A stretch of DNA of 13,455 nt, taken from Gemmataceae bacterium (GTDB lineage Bacteria; Planctomycetota; Planctomycetia; Gemmatales; Gemmataceae). Made by a program: the position numbers and the translations under genes. The first letter of the stretch is position 1. The number at the start of each line of letters is the position of its first letter. Below are positions 7,027-13,455 of the stretch, in pieces. A model generated the notes under the pieces. The model was not told where the DNA came from. It did no database searches and saw only the letters and a list, made by a program, of their open reading frames with translations. The stretch spans positions 1 to 13,455 of the forward strand of contig SIAL01000045.1 in the NCBI GenBank assembly GCA_009691815.1. Direction: 5' to 3'.

Positions 7027-7857
7027 ATGGCAGCGAGCCCGCAAAAGTCGAGCATCGAAGGACGCGACCTGAGCCGCGCATTCGGTCATGGCTCCATGCG
7101 CTCTACCGCCCTGGCGGGCGTTTCCGTGGATCTTTATCCCGGCCAATTCTCTCTTATGATGGGTCCTTCGGGCAGCGGCAAATCGACCCTTTTGGCCATT
7201 CTTTCCGGACTTTTGCGACCTGATCAGGGCAAGGTTCACTCTTTGGGGCAGGACATTTGGTCGATGTCCGAACGCCAGCAAGAGGCGTTTCGCCTAAGGC
7301 ATGTGGGCTTCATCTTCCAAGGGTATAATCTCTTTGGCGCCTTTAACGCCGTCCAACAACTAGAATTGGTGGGCCGTTGGGGGATGTCGATGGGCTTTTG
7401 GGAGGCCCGCAAAAAGGCCCGCATGGTCCTAGATATGCTAGGCCTTAGCAAGAAAAAACACCTTCGCCCTTCGGAAATGTCCGGTGGCGAAAAGCAACGC
7501 GTGGCGATTGGCCGTGCCCTGATGAAAGACCCAGAGCTTTTCTTTGCCGACGAACCGACCAGCGCCCTCGATTGGGCCCACGGGGAACAGGTCATCGAAT
7601 TGTTGCGAAGCGCGGCCCGCGAGCGGGGGGCCACCGTCCTTTGTGTCGCCCACGACTCTCGCATCATCCCCTATGCAGATCAAGTCTTGCACTTGGAAGA
7701 CGGCCAATTAAAGGGTGTGGTTTATCCTGACGGCAAGTCGGGGCGCCCGGAACGCGAGGAAGACAAGACTCATTCAACGAAGTCTGTTTTGCCTGGAGGT
7801 GATGATGAAGGTTGGAACAAAGGAAGGACGGGAAGTCGCCTCTACCGAACGGCTTGA
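7027..7857 (+). CDS. ABC exporter ATPase (MacB/LolD/DevA type)
   Basis: A 276-residue ATP-binding subunit that powers the neighbouring permease. Walker A is GPSGSGKST (46-54), the Q-loop is FQGYNLF (Q98), the signature is MSGGEKQR (151-158), Walker B is LFFADEPTSALD (171-182) and the switch histidine is H209. All are intact, so it should be active. The catalytic fold ends near 235; a hydrophilic tail of about 40 residues rich in charged residues follows. The last 53 bases of the gene overlap the next gene in another frame, so part of the tail may exist mainly because of that overlap. It begins 64 bases after the permease stop and is surely co-transcribed with the fusion protein. Confidence 0.93.
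   Translation: MAASPQKSSIEGRDLSRAFGHGSMRSTALAGVSVDLYPGQFSLMMGPSGSGKSTLLAILSGLLRPDQGKVHSLGQDIWSMSERQQEAFRLRHVGFIFQGYNLFGAFNAVQQLELVGRWGMSMGFWEARKKARMVLDMLGLSKKKHLRPSEMSGGEKQRVAIGRALMKDPELFFADEPTSALDWAHGEQVIELLRSAARERGATVLCVAHDSRIIPYADQVLHLEDGQLKGVVYPDGKSGRPEREEDKTHSTKSVLPGGDDEGWNKGRTGSRLYRTA
7795..7799 (+). promoter_or_regulatory. Ribosome binding site of the membrane fusion protein, inside the ATPase gene
   Basis: GGAGG five bases before the ATG at 7805. A tandem ATG at 7802 would be only two bases away and is less favoured. Its place inside the ATPase reading frame suggests translational coupling. Confidence 0.7.
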
Positions 7858-9049
7858 TGCCGACCGGTATACAGCGACTCTCCCTGCCAAGAACACCGAT
7901 TATATCCCATCCCCAGAGGGTAACCCCCCAAGGCCAAAGCGAATTGCTTTGCCCGCCTTGGGCCTAGGTATCGTCCTTTTGGGGGGTACTTTCGTCGGTG
8001 CGGCAATGATCCTAAAGGGTTCCCCTTACACGCTTGGCTCTCTAAACGCCCCGAAGGTTGGGGGCGATACGAAAATCGGCACAGGGGCCATCCCTCCCTC
8101 GCCCGACCTCGTTGCCGTGGAAGCCTCCAAGCGAGCGGTTTGCGCGGCGTTTGTCGATGTGGAACAGGGCATTACCCCGATCTACCCCCTTGCTCCGGGC
8201 CGGGTAAAAAAGATCCATGTCGCGGAAAACCAAAAGGTAAAATTGGGAGATGTTCTCTTTCAATTGGATGATACCCTTGCCAAGGCCCTACTTGCTGAAG
8301 CAACCGCCGATGTCGATGCCGCCCTCCAGCAATTGGAACAGGCCAAAAGCTTAAATGTCCAGCATCAGGAACAACTCAAAGGGCAAAATGCCGCGGTGGA
8401 TGCCCGCAAAGCGGAACTGGCCGTATCCCAATCCAAACAAAGGAGTGCCAAGAAGGCCCTCGACAATAACCTTCTAAGCCAAGATGAATATTTAGGCGCT
8501 GAAAAAGGGGTCGAGGCCGTCCAAAGCATTCTTCGCATCGAAGAAGCCAAGCTTCGTGGCCTACAGGCGACCAACCCCAAAACTGCGGAATTGTTGGCCA
8601 CCAACGATCTTGCAGCCAGGCGTGCCCGGTTGGACCGAGCCCAATTTGGCCACAACGAGTGCTTCATCAAGGCTCCCTTTAATGGCGAAGTCCTGAGGCT
8701 ATTCATCAGCGAGGGCGAGTCGCTTGGCCCCAATCCGAGGTCCCCGGCGGTTTATATTTGTCCCGACAAGGCCAAAATCGTTCGCGCCGAAGTCGAGCAA
8801 GAGTTTGCCCGCCGCATCAAACTGGGCCAGGTCGCAATGATTCAAGACGATACCGCCCTTGCCAACGACACTTGGAAAGGCAAAGTCACCCGGGTCTCCG
8901 GCTGGTACGCCCAACGACGGTCCACCAGCCTTGATCCCATGCAGTTCAATGATCTTAGGACGCTGGAATGTATCATCGAGGTGGAAACAAACGACCAACT
9001 TCCGCCCCTGAGAATTGGGCAAAAAGTTCGGGTGACCCTGCTCCCCTAA
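7805..9049 (+). CDS. HlyD/DevB-like membrane fusion protein of the ABC exporter
   Basis: A 414-residue periplasmic adaptor. A cytoplasmic N-terminus of about 45 residues is followed by one membrane anchor (47-70). Then comes the first half of a lipoyl-like domain (PLAPGRVKKIHVAENQKV, about 128-145). A long alpha-helical coiled-coil hairpin follows (about 158-282; rich in A, E, Q, K and L), then the second lipoyl half (FIKAPFNGEVLRLFISEGE, about 287-305) and a beta-barrel region to the end. This order is standard for HlyD/DevB/MacA adaptors, which link an inner-membrane pump to an outer-membrane channel. The start overlaps the ATPase gene by 53 bases and is set by GGAGG at 7795-7799. No TolC-like partner lies in the window. 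The gene order permease, ATPase, adaptor differs from the adaptor-first order of cyanobacterial devBCA. Confidence 0.92.
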   Translation: MKVGTKEGREVASTERLDADRYTATLPAKNTDYIPSPEGNPPRPKRIALPALGLGIVLLGGTFVGAAMILKGSPYTLGSLNAPKVGGDTKIGTGAIPPSPDLVAVEASKRAVCAAFVDVEQGITPIYPLAPGRVKKIHVAENQKVKLGDVLFQLDDTLAKALLAEATADVDAALQQLEQAKSLNVQHQEQLKGQNAAVDARKAELAVSQSKQRSAKKALDNNLLSQDEYLGAEKGVEAVQSILRIEEAKLRGLQATNPKTAELLATNDLAARRARLDRAQFGHNECFIKAPFNGEVLRLFISEGESLGPNPRSPAVYICPDKAKIVRAEVEQEFARRIKLGQVAMIQDDTALANDTWKGKVTRVSGWYAQRRSTSLDPMQFNDLRTLECIIEVETNDQLPPLRIGQKVRVTLLP

Positions 9050-9056
9050 AACCTTT

Positions 9057-9070
9057 CTTCCCTAGGGAAG
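9057..9070. repeat. Perfect 14-bp palindrome after the exporter genes
   Basis: CTTCCCTAGGGAAG, eight bases after the adaptor stop. It could form a 5-bp stem with a CTAG loop or be a protein site. There is no T run; the true terminator appears to be the next hairpin. Confidence 0.6.
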
Positions 9071-9139
9071 GCGGCTAAACGAACCTCGGGGGTCTTGCTG
9101 GAATCGGGCAACTCTCCCCAAAATCAGTACAACACCCTT

Positions 9140-9168
9140 AGGTCAAGGCATTTACCTTGGCCTTTTTT
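9140..9168 (+). terminator. Rho-independent terminator of the exporter operon
   Basis: GGTCAAGG (9141-9148) pairs with CCTTGGCC (9155-9162), with one T-G wobble and an outer A-T pair (9140/9163), around a CATTTA loop. It is followed at once by six T's (9163-9168). This is the best canonical terminator in the window and closes the permease-ATPase-adaptor unit. Confidence 0.85.
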
Positions 9169-9188
9169 GTTGATGGATTGGTGCCCCA

Positions 9189-9917
9189 ATGAACCACTTT
9201 CTCCATGGCTTGGTGAAAACGGTTGCCCAAACTTGGCAATGTCAAAGTCCCGTGCTGGATATTGGCGGATTTCTTGTCCAAGGGCAGGAATCCCTTTGTG
9301 ACCTTCGGCCCCTTTTCCCGGGAAAAGAGGTGTTGGGCCTGGATTTTCGACAAGGCCCCGGTGTCGATCTAAAGGGCGATGCCCAAGCCCTTCCCTTTGC
9401 TAATGGTTCCATTCCTACCCTCGTTTCCATGAGTTGTTTGGAACATGTGGCCCAATTTTGGAAGGCCGCCTCTGAAATGGAAAGGGTCCTTTCCCCAAAG
9501 GGAATCGCCCTCATTAGCGCCCCGTTTTATTTCCACATCCACAACTATCCCTCCGACTATTGGAGGTTTTCCCCGCAAGCCTTTGAACTGCTTTTTGGCA
9601 AAACCACCACCCGGATCGTTGGTTGGCAAGGTTCGACCAAACGGCCCTTGAACAGCTGGGTCATCCTTTTTGGCAAAGATCGCGAACCCCCAAAGAAATC
9701 AGATCTCTCCCATTTTGTCAAGACCCTCAATTTTAATTGTTCCGAGCCGATTGGTTGGGTCCGGCGTGGTGTCTTTGAGGTATTGGCCCTAGCCATTGGT
9801 CGCCGAGTGTTTTCTCCTTGGTTGGACCGAAATCGGTGGGAATTGCGTGCCCATGGGGTGGCCGGAGAATCGTCGTTTGTAGAAGTTTCCTCAAAATCGC
9901 CCCATCTGATTCAATGA
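9189..9917 (+). CDS. Class I SAM-dependent methyltransferase
   Basis: A 242-residue protein with a Methyltransf_11-like fold. Motif I is degenerate but recognisable as VLDIGG (22-27), with the acidic ribose-binding residue in GLDF (D52), GDAQALPF (63-70, adenine side) and CLEHV (83-87). The segment HNYPSDYWRFSP (118-129) recalls methyltransferases of cell-surface glycan and natural-product loci. The substrate is unknown. The ATG at 9189 is the only reasonable start, since a TGA lies in frame at 9171, and no clear Shine-Dalgarno is present. It begins 20 bases after the exporter terminator, leaving almost no room for a separate promoter, so it may depend on read-through. It could act on the exported product or be unrelated. 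Confidence 0.85.
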   Translation: MNHFLHGLVKTVAQTWQCQSPVLDIGGFLVQGQESLCDLRPLFPGKEVLGLDFRQGPGVDLKGDAQALPFANGSIPTLVSMSCLEHVAQFWKAASEMERVLSPKGIALISAPFYFHIHNYPSDYWRFSPQAFELLFGKTTTRIVGWQGSTKRPLNSWVILFGKDREPPKKSDLSHFVKTLNFNCSEPIGWVRRGVFEVLALAIGRRVFSPWLDRNRWELRAHGVAGESSFVEVSSKSPHLIQ

Positions 9918-10001
9918 AATCCTTCGGTTTTGCCGATACCATCGTTGGAACTGTTTCCCTTGGATTGGGTTTGGTTGGGGTATTCCCTGTCTGAGCTAGA
10001 T

Positions 10002-10011
10002 CGCTATAGCG
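10002..10011. promoter_or_regulatory. 10-bp palindrome in the leader of the BBP7 gene
   Basis: CGCTATAGCG is a perfect palindrome 26 bases before the BBP7 start. It may be an operator half or part of the promoter, but no -35/-10 pair with good spacing is evident, so this is only suggestive. Confidence 0.3.
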
Positions 10012-10037
10012 GAAACATTGGGATGGGGGATGTTACC

Positions 10038-11378
10038 ATGCGATGGCGCTTTTGGGGAATGTTGGGGGCGATGGTGTGCCTCGGACAAGAGGTTTCCGCT
10101 CAAAATACTCCCCCCAAGGTGGCACCCGCTCTTGGTGTGGTGAAATGGGATCGAACGGTTACCATTGATGCCAAAGAGCTGCGTCCCGCCAATCCACAAA
10201 CCAACCTCCCAGTGGTGGCACCCTCAAACGAATTGCCCCCGGCGGATTTTGCCGGTGCCATTGACAGAAACGAACTTTTCGCCCCGACTGGCCCCTTTGA
10301 ACAAGGCCAGATTTGGGGCGGGTTGGATTATTTGCTCTGGTGGATGACACCCAATGCCATCAGCGGACCCGAATTGGTAACCCGAGGCAACTGGAATGAT
10401 TCCGCTCCCGGGGCGATTGGGCAAACGAATACGGTGATAGTTGGTCCCGCTCCAAACATCAATTACGGCGGATTTAGTGGCGGCAAATTGACCTTGGGAG
10501 GTTGGCTCGATTTCGACCAATCCATCGGTATTGAGTTTACCGGAATCCTCACGGAACAGCGAAGCTGGGGCGCCTATTACGAAGGCGCCACCCTCCCCGC
10601 CAATCAAATCTATACCAACCCGACCAAAGCACTTTTGCCCTACCAGGGCTCCAATGCCATTGGCCAATGGTCTACCGCCAGCACGCTTAAACAGGCCGGA
10701 ATCGTCCTGCCCCCGATTAACAACTATATGCTTGATTCCAACCTCCGGATGTGGTCTGGAGACATCAGCGGGGTCGCCAACTGGGGTCGCACGGCAACCC
10801 AAAGCCTTGATGTTCTTTTTGGTTTTCGCCAGATGCAGGTCCAGGAAGGCTTGTCGCTAAAAGGCCAATCCGCCTATTACGATTCTCCCAACTCGCAATA
10901 TGTGACCCAGTCCGGGGTGGATGCTATCGCCTCAACAAATGGATTCTACGGAGCCCAGCTTGGCGCCAAAATCTCGGAACAATTTGGCAACCTGAAACTC
11001 GATGTCGTGACCAAGTTTGCCATGGGCGCGACCGTTCAGAATATTAATTTCACCGGTTCCAATACGGTTACCACCTTGGGAGGTCCCACCACAACCCCGG
11101 GTTATGTCTACACCCAAAAAAGTAACCTTGGGCTTCATAACGCCACGCGGTTTGCCGTGTTACCTGACATCATGTTCAAATTGGGGCTTCCGATCACAGA
11201 AAACATACATATGGGTGTGGGGTACAGCTTTATGTACTTAAGTTCGGTCGCTCGAACCGGCAATCAGCTGGACCCTTACATCAATGCTGTCGCCAATCCT
11301 GCCCACCCGATTGCCAACATGGGCAATGACGGCATTTGGGCTCAAGGGGTGATGTTTTCCGCCGAGTGGAAGTATTAA
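10038..11378 (+). CDS. BBP7 family outer-membrane beta-barrel protein
   Basis: A 446-residue secreted protein. The signal peptide (basic MRWR, hydrophobic FWGMLGAMVCLG, VSA cut after A21) is followed by a proline-rich linker to about residue 88. A segment GQIWGGLDYLLWWM (90-103) then opens the barrel region and is typical of the planctomycete BBP7 family. The rest alternates short polar and aromatic stretches, with many G, N, T and Y residues as expected for beta strands, and the chain ends in an aromatic residue (EWKY), as outer-membrane barrels do. Function in the family is unknown; a porin or structural role is assumed. The start at 10038 has GGGGGA at 10025-10030; the frame is open from 9930, but that leader would mask the signal peptide. 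It has its own terminator hairpin. Confidence 0.88.
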   Translation: MRWRFWGMLGAMVCLGQEVSAQNTPPKVAPALGVVKWDRTVTIDAKELRPANPQTNLPVVAPSNELPPADFAGAIDRNELFAPTGPFEQGQIWGGLDYLLWWMTPNAISGPELVTRGNWNDSAPGAIGQTNTVIVGPAPNINYGGFSGGKLTLGGWLDFDQSIGIEFTGILTEQRSWGAYYEGATLPANQIYTNPTKALLPYQGSNAIGQWSTASTLKQAGIVLPPINNYMLDSNLRMWSGDISGVANWGRTATQSLDVLFGFRQMQVQEGLSLKGQSAYYDSPNSQYVTQSGVDAIASTNGFYGAQLGAKISEQFGNLKLDVVTKFAMGATVQNINFTGSNTVTTLGGPTTTPGYVYTQKSNLGLHNATRFAVLPDIMFKLGLPITENIHMGVGYSFMYLSSVARTGNQLDPYINAVANPAHPIANMGNDGIWAQGVMFSAEWKY

Positions 11379-11398
11379 ATCTGTTCAATTTAACGAAA

Positions 11399-11432
11399 AA
11401 GGGCATTATTCCCTTTAGGGAACTTTGCCCTT
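11399..11432 (+). terminator. Two-tier hairpin after the BBP7 gene
   Basis: AAGGGCA (11399-11405) pairs with TGCCCTT (11426-11432). After a 3/3 internal loop, TTCCC (11409-11413) pairs with GGGAA (11418-11422) around TTTA. It is located 20 bases after the stop codon. A short CTCTTC follows instead of a T run, so termination efficiency is uncertain. Confidence 0.65.
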
Positions 11433-11578
11433 CTCTTCGTGATCTAGGGGTGGAAATCCAATAATCCGATGAAAAACCGGGCCTTTTTGCCGATTACCAT
11501 TGCCGCCAAACTCTAAACTAAATCAGAATGGGAGTGACCCTCAAAAGTTGCATTCCTTGGGATAGGGGTATTTGAATC

Positions 11579-12373
11579 ATGTGGACCGCCGCCGCTGCTC
11601 TTCTTCTCAGCCTTGCTCCCCATCAGGATGGCAAGCTGGCCATTTCCAACCTCCGAGCCACCTATGGTGTTCCGGGTATTGTTCGGGAGACCTCAAAGGT
11701 TAGCCCGGGCGATGTTCTTTACCTTTGTTTTGATATCACCGGGGTGAAGCTGACCGAGGAGGGTAACGCTACCTATTCCTTGACCACGGAAATCAAGAAC
11801 GGGGCCGGGGAAACCCAATTTAAACATGCCGGCAAACCGGTTACCGTAAAGGCCCTGCTGGGTGGGGATCGGATCACAGCCTACACCACCGTCGATGTTG
11901 GTTCCAAACAAAAAGCCGGGGAATATACCGTCTTCATTTCCGTCAATGACGAAGGTGTCACCGCCTCCACCAAGGCATCGTTCACCCTAGGGGAACCAGA
12001 GTTTGCCCTTGTCCATGTGTTGACCGCTCTTGATGCCGAGCGCAAGGGTGTTGCCGCAACCTTCACGGTTGGCCAAACAGCCCACCTTTCCGGTCAGATT
12101 GTCGGTTTCAAAAGGAACGATGTCGGAGCGCCTGACATTAAGGTTGAACTGGCGATTTTGGACGACCAAGGCAACCCGACAAACAAGACTCCTATCACGG
12201 GTTCCATCGATTCCAAAAGCAAAGTCCCAAGTGGCGCGGTCGCCCTTCCGGTTCAGGTGCCTGTTGGCCTTAACCGTCCCGGAAAGTTTACCGCCGTCAT
12301 CAAGGTTACTGACCGGGTTACCGGCAAAACGAGCGGACTTAAACTACCTCTGGTTGTCAGCGAAGGCAAATAG
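11579..12373 (+). CDS. Secreted hypothetical protein with Ig-like beta-sandwich domains
   Basis: A 264-residue protein without a recognised catalytic motif. A hydrophobic start (MWTAAAALLLSLA) looks like a signal peptide but lacks the usual basic residues; a TGA in frame at 11573 rules out an earlier start. Two beta-rich halves follow, about 20-138 and 142-262. Each has the rhythm of Ig or fibronectin-like domains (PGDVLYLCFDITGV, AGEYTVFISVND, PGKFTAVIKVTDRVTGK). I recall similar unnamed proteins in other planctomycetes; function is unknown. AGGGG at 11564-11568 could be the ribosome site. The next gene starts 45 bases later with no terminator between, so the two are likely co-transcribed and may act together in the envelope. 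Confidence 0.75.
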   Translation: MWTAAAALLLSLAPHQDGKLAISNLRATYGVPGIVRETSKVSPGDVLYLCFDITGVKLTEEGNATYSLTTEIKNGAGETQFKHAGKPVTVKALLGGDRITAYTTVDVGSKQKAGEYTVFISVNDEGVTASTKASFTLGEPEFALVHVLTALDAERKGVAATFTVGQTAHLSGQIVGFKRNDVGAPDIKVELAILDDQGNPTNKTPITGSIDSKSKVPSGAVALPVQVPVGLNRPGKFTAVIKVTDRVTGKTSGLKLPLVVSEGK

Positions 12374-12418
12374 GTCCCCACAAAACATTTCAAAACAAAC
12401 CCTGTTGGGAGATCTGGT

Positions 12419-13455
12419 ATGATCGGCTCCGTTCGGCGGATGTTTAGGGCCTCGACTCTTGTGGCCCTTGGCGCGGGTTTCTTTTTCGGATCGGCAATGG
12501 GCCTGTCCGCGCAAGAAGCCGCAGGCGTTGTGAAAAGCCCAAACTTTACCGGCCTTGTCAAAACCAAGGGCGCCAAAGATTGGACTCTTGTCAAAGGGGG
12601 ATCCACGATTCAATCCGGCGACACAGTCCTTGCGGGCAGTCGGATGGTTGTGGCTGCTCCCGATGGCGATGTCACCTTGGATTTCCGCGGGGATGTTGCG
12701 GGCATTAGCCCCATTCCCATTCATGAAACCGTGGTGGAATTTAACACTCCCGGGAAAGGGCTCGACATGGAGATCACCCCCTCGCGAGGGAGGTTGGATC
12801 TTACCAATACAAAAAAATCAGGTTCTAGCCTAGTTAAGATCAACTTTTTCGGCGAGAGCGCCTTGGTCCGGTTGAAAACTCCCGGCACCAAATTTACCGT
12901 GGAGCTGCTAGGCCGTTGGGCCGCCGGGGAAAAGTTCTCCCGAACCTATGAAAAGGACCAAACGCCGACGATTAGCGTGGTTTTGATTGTTATCCATGGC
13001 GAAATCGAAATCAGTCACGCCGAGGTCACAACCCGTCTTGGGGCCCCTCCGGGACCTGCCAAAATCCATTTTAACAACCACACCGTTGGCTATATACATC
13101 CCGAAAATCTGGACAAGTTGCCGGACTGGATCTCGGGCAACTTCAATACCAACAGCCCGTTGATTGCCGCCCGCAAAGCCAGCGCCGAAAAACTATTCGC
13201 TCTCGTCAATGAAAAAGAAGCGTTTGGCCCGGCTCTGGATGTTTTGGCCGGGTCCCCCGACGAAATGGATCGTCGGATCGCCATCTTTCTCATGGGGGCA
13301 ACCGACGACTTGGACAAACTTTGGTCCACTATGCTTACCCTCAAAACCCCGGCTGTTTTGGACGATTCCGTAATTGCCCTAAGGCACTGGATCGGCCGGG
13401 AACCAGGCCAAGACGCTAAACTTTGGAACTACTTGGTCAATACTCGCAAATACAC
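12419..13455 (+). CDS. FecR-like secreted protein (partial, runs off the right edge)
   Basis: The frame stays open from the ATG at 12419 to the window end (345 complete codons). GGGAG at 12407-12411 lies seven bases before the ATG. The signal peptide has a basic start (RRMFR), a hydrophobic core and a likely cut after LSA at residue 31. Residues about 38-190 look like a FecR-type beta domain: DWTLVKGGSTIQSGDTVLAG, then ITPSRGRLDL and VRLKTPGTKFTVE, ending in a GEIEIS strand. The rest (about 250-345) is helical with an adenylate-free, repeat-like character (ARKASAEKLFALV, DRRIAIFLMG) of unknown role. There is no neighbouring sigma factor, so the classical iron-signalling role of FecR is unlikely; planctomycetes carry many secreted FecR-domain proteins of unknown function. 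Confidence 0.75.
   Translation, partial: MIGSVRRMFRASTLVALGAGFFFGSAMGLSAQEAAGVVKSPNFTGLVKTKGAKDWTLVKGGSTIQSGDTVLAGSRMVVAAPDGDVTLDFRGDVAGISPIPIHETVVEFNTPGKGLDMEITPSRGRLDLTNTKKSGSSLVKINFFGESALVRLKTPGTKFTVELLGRWAAGEKFSRTYEKDQTPTISVVLIVIHGEIEISHAEVTTRLGAPPGPAKIHFNNHTVGYIHPENLDKLPDWISGNFNTNSPLIAARKASAEKLFALVNEKEAFGPALDVLAGSPDEMDRRIAIFLMGATDDLDKLWSTMLTLKTPAVLDDSVIALRHWIGREPGQDAKLWNYLVNTRKY

Noticed and set aside
10038..11378. BBP7 barrel as the outer-membrane channel for the ABC exporter
   Set aside because: It lacks the long helical hairpins of TolC-type channels and is in a separate transcription unit; only proximity suggests a link.

Overview
The window looks like a chromosomal piece of a planctomycete, most likely from the Gemmata-like side of the phylum. 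Three things point there. A BBP7-type outer-membrane beta-barrel protein lies at 10038-11378. A pair of secreted proteins of planctomycete style sits at 11579-13455, the second FecR-like. An intergenic palindrome near 156-172 resembles a repeat I associate with planctomycete intergenic DNA. This is inference from families and style; there is no rRNA or other marker gene in the window. I see no tRNA, rRNA, CRISPR array, transposase or phage gene.

Layout. 1-56 is the tail of a gene entering from the left. 57-666 is about 600 bases without a convincing gene; it holds the palindromic repeat, an AT-rich stretch, a striking array of 21-bp repeats (424-566) and a perfect hairpin just before the next gene. 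667-1284 is a stand-alone DnaQ-type 3'-5' exonuclease. It converges on a type III polyketide synthase (1403-2515, the only minus-strand gene), with a two-sided hairpin terminator between them. The synthase is divergent from a short-chain dehydrogenase (2781-3587), which is followed by a class II glutamine amidotransferase/asparagine synthetase (3696-5714) with a repeat- and hairpin-bearing leader. A strong hairpin (5765-5804) closes that block.

Next comes a three-gene ABC exporter: FtsX/DevC-like permease (5847-6962), ATPase (7027-7857) and HlyD-like membrane fusion protein (7805-9049). The last two overlap by 53 bases, and a good intrinsic terminator follows at 9140-9168. A SAM-dependent methyltransferase (9189-9917) follows, then the BBP7 porin-like protein with its own terminator hairpin. 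Last is a two-gene unit of secreted proteins: an Ig-like hypothetical and a FecR-like protein that runs off the right edge.

How they may work together. Type III PKS, SDR, amidotransferase, efflux pump and methyltransferase together resemble a small biosynthetic locus for an exported, possibly lipid-like, polyketide. The terminators show that these are several transcription units rather than one operon, so the functional link is a hypothesis. The least explained DNA is the 21-bp array upstream of the exonuclease.
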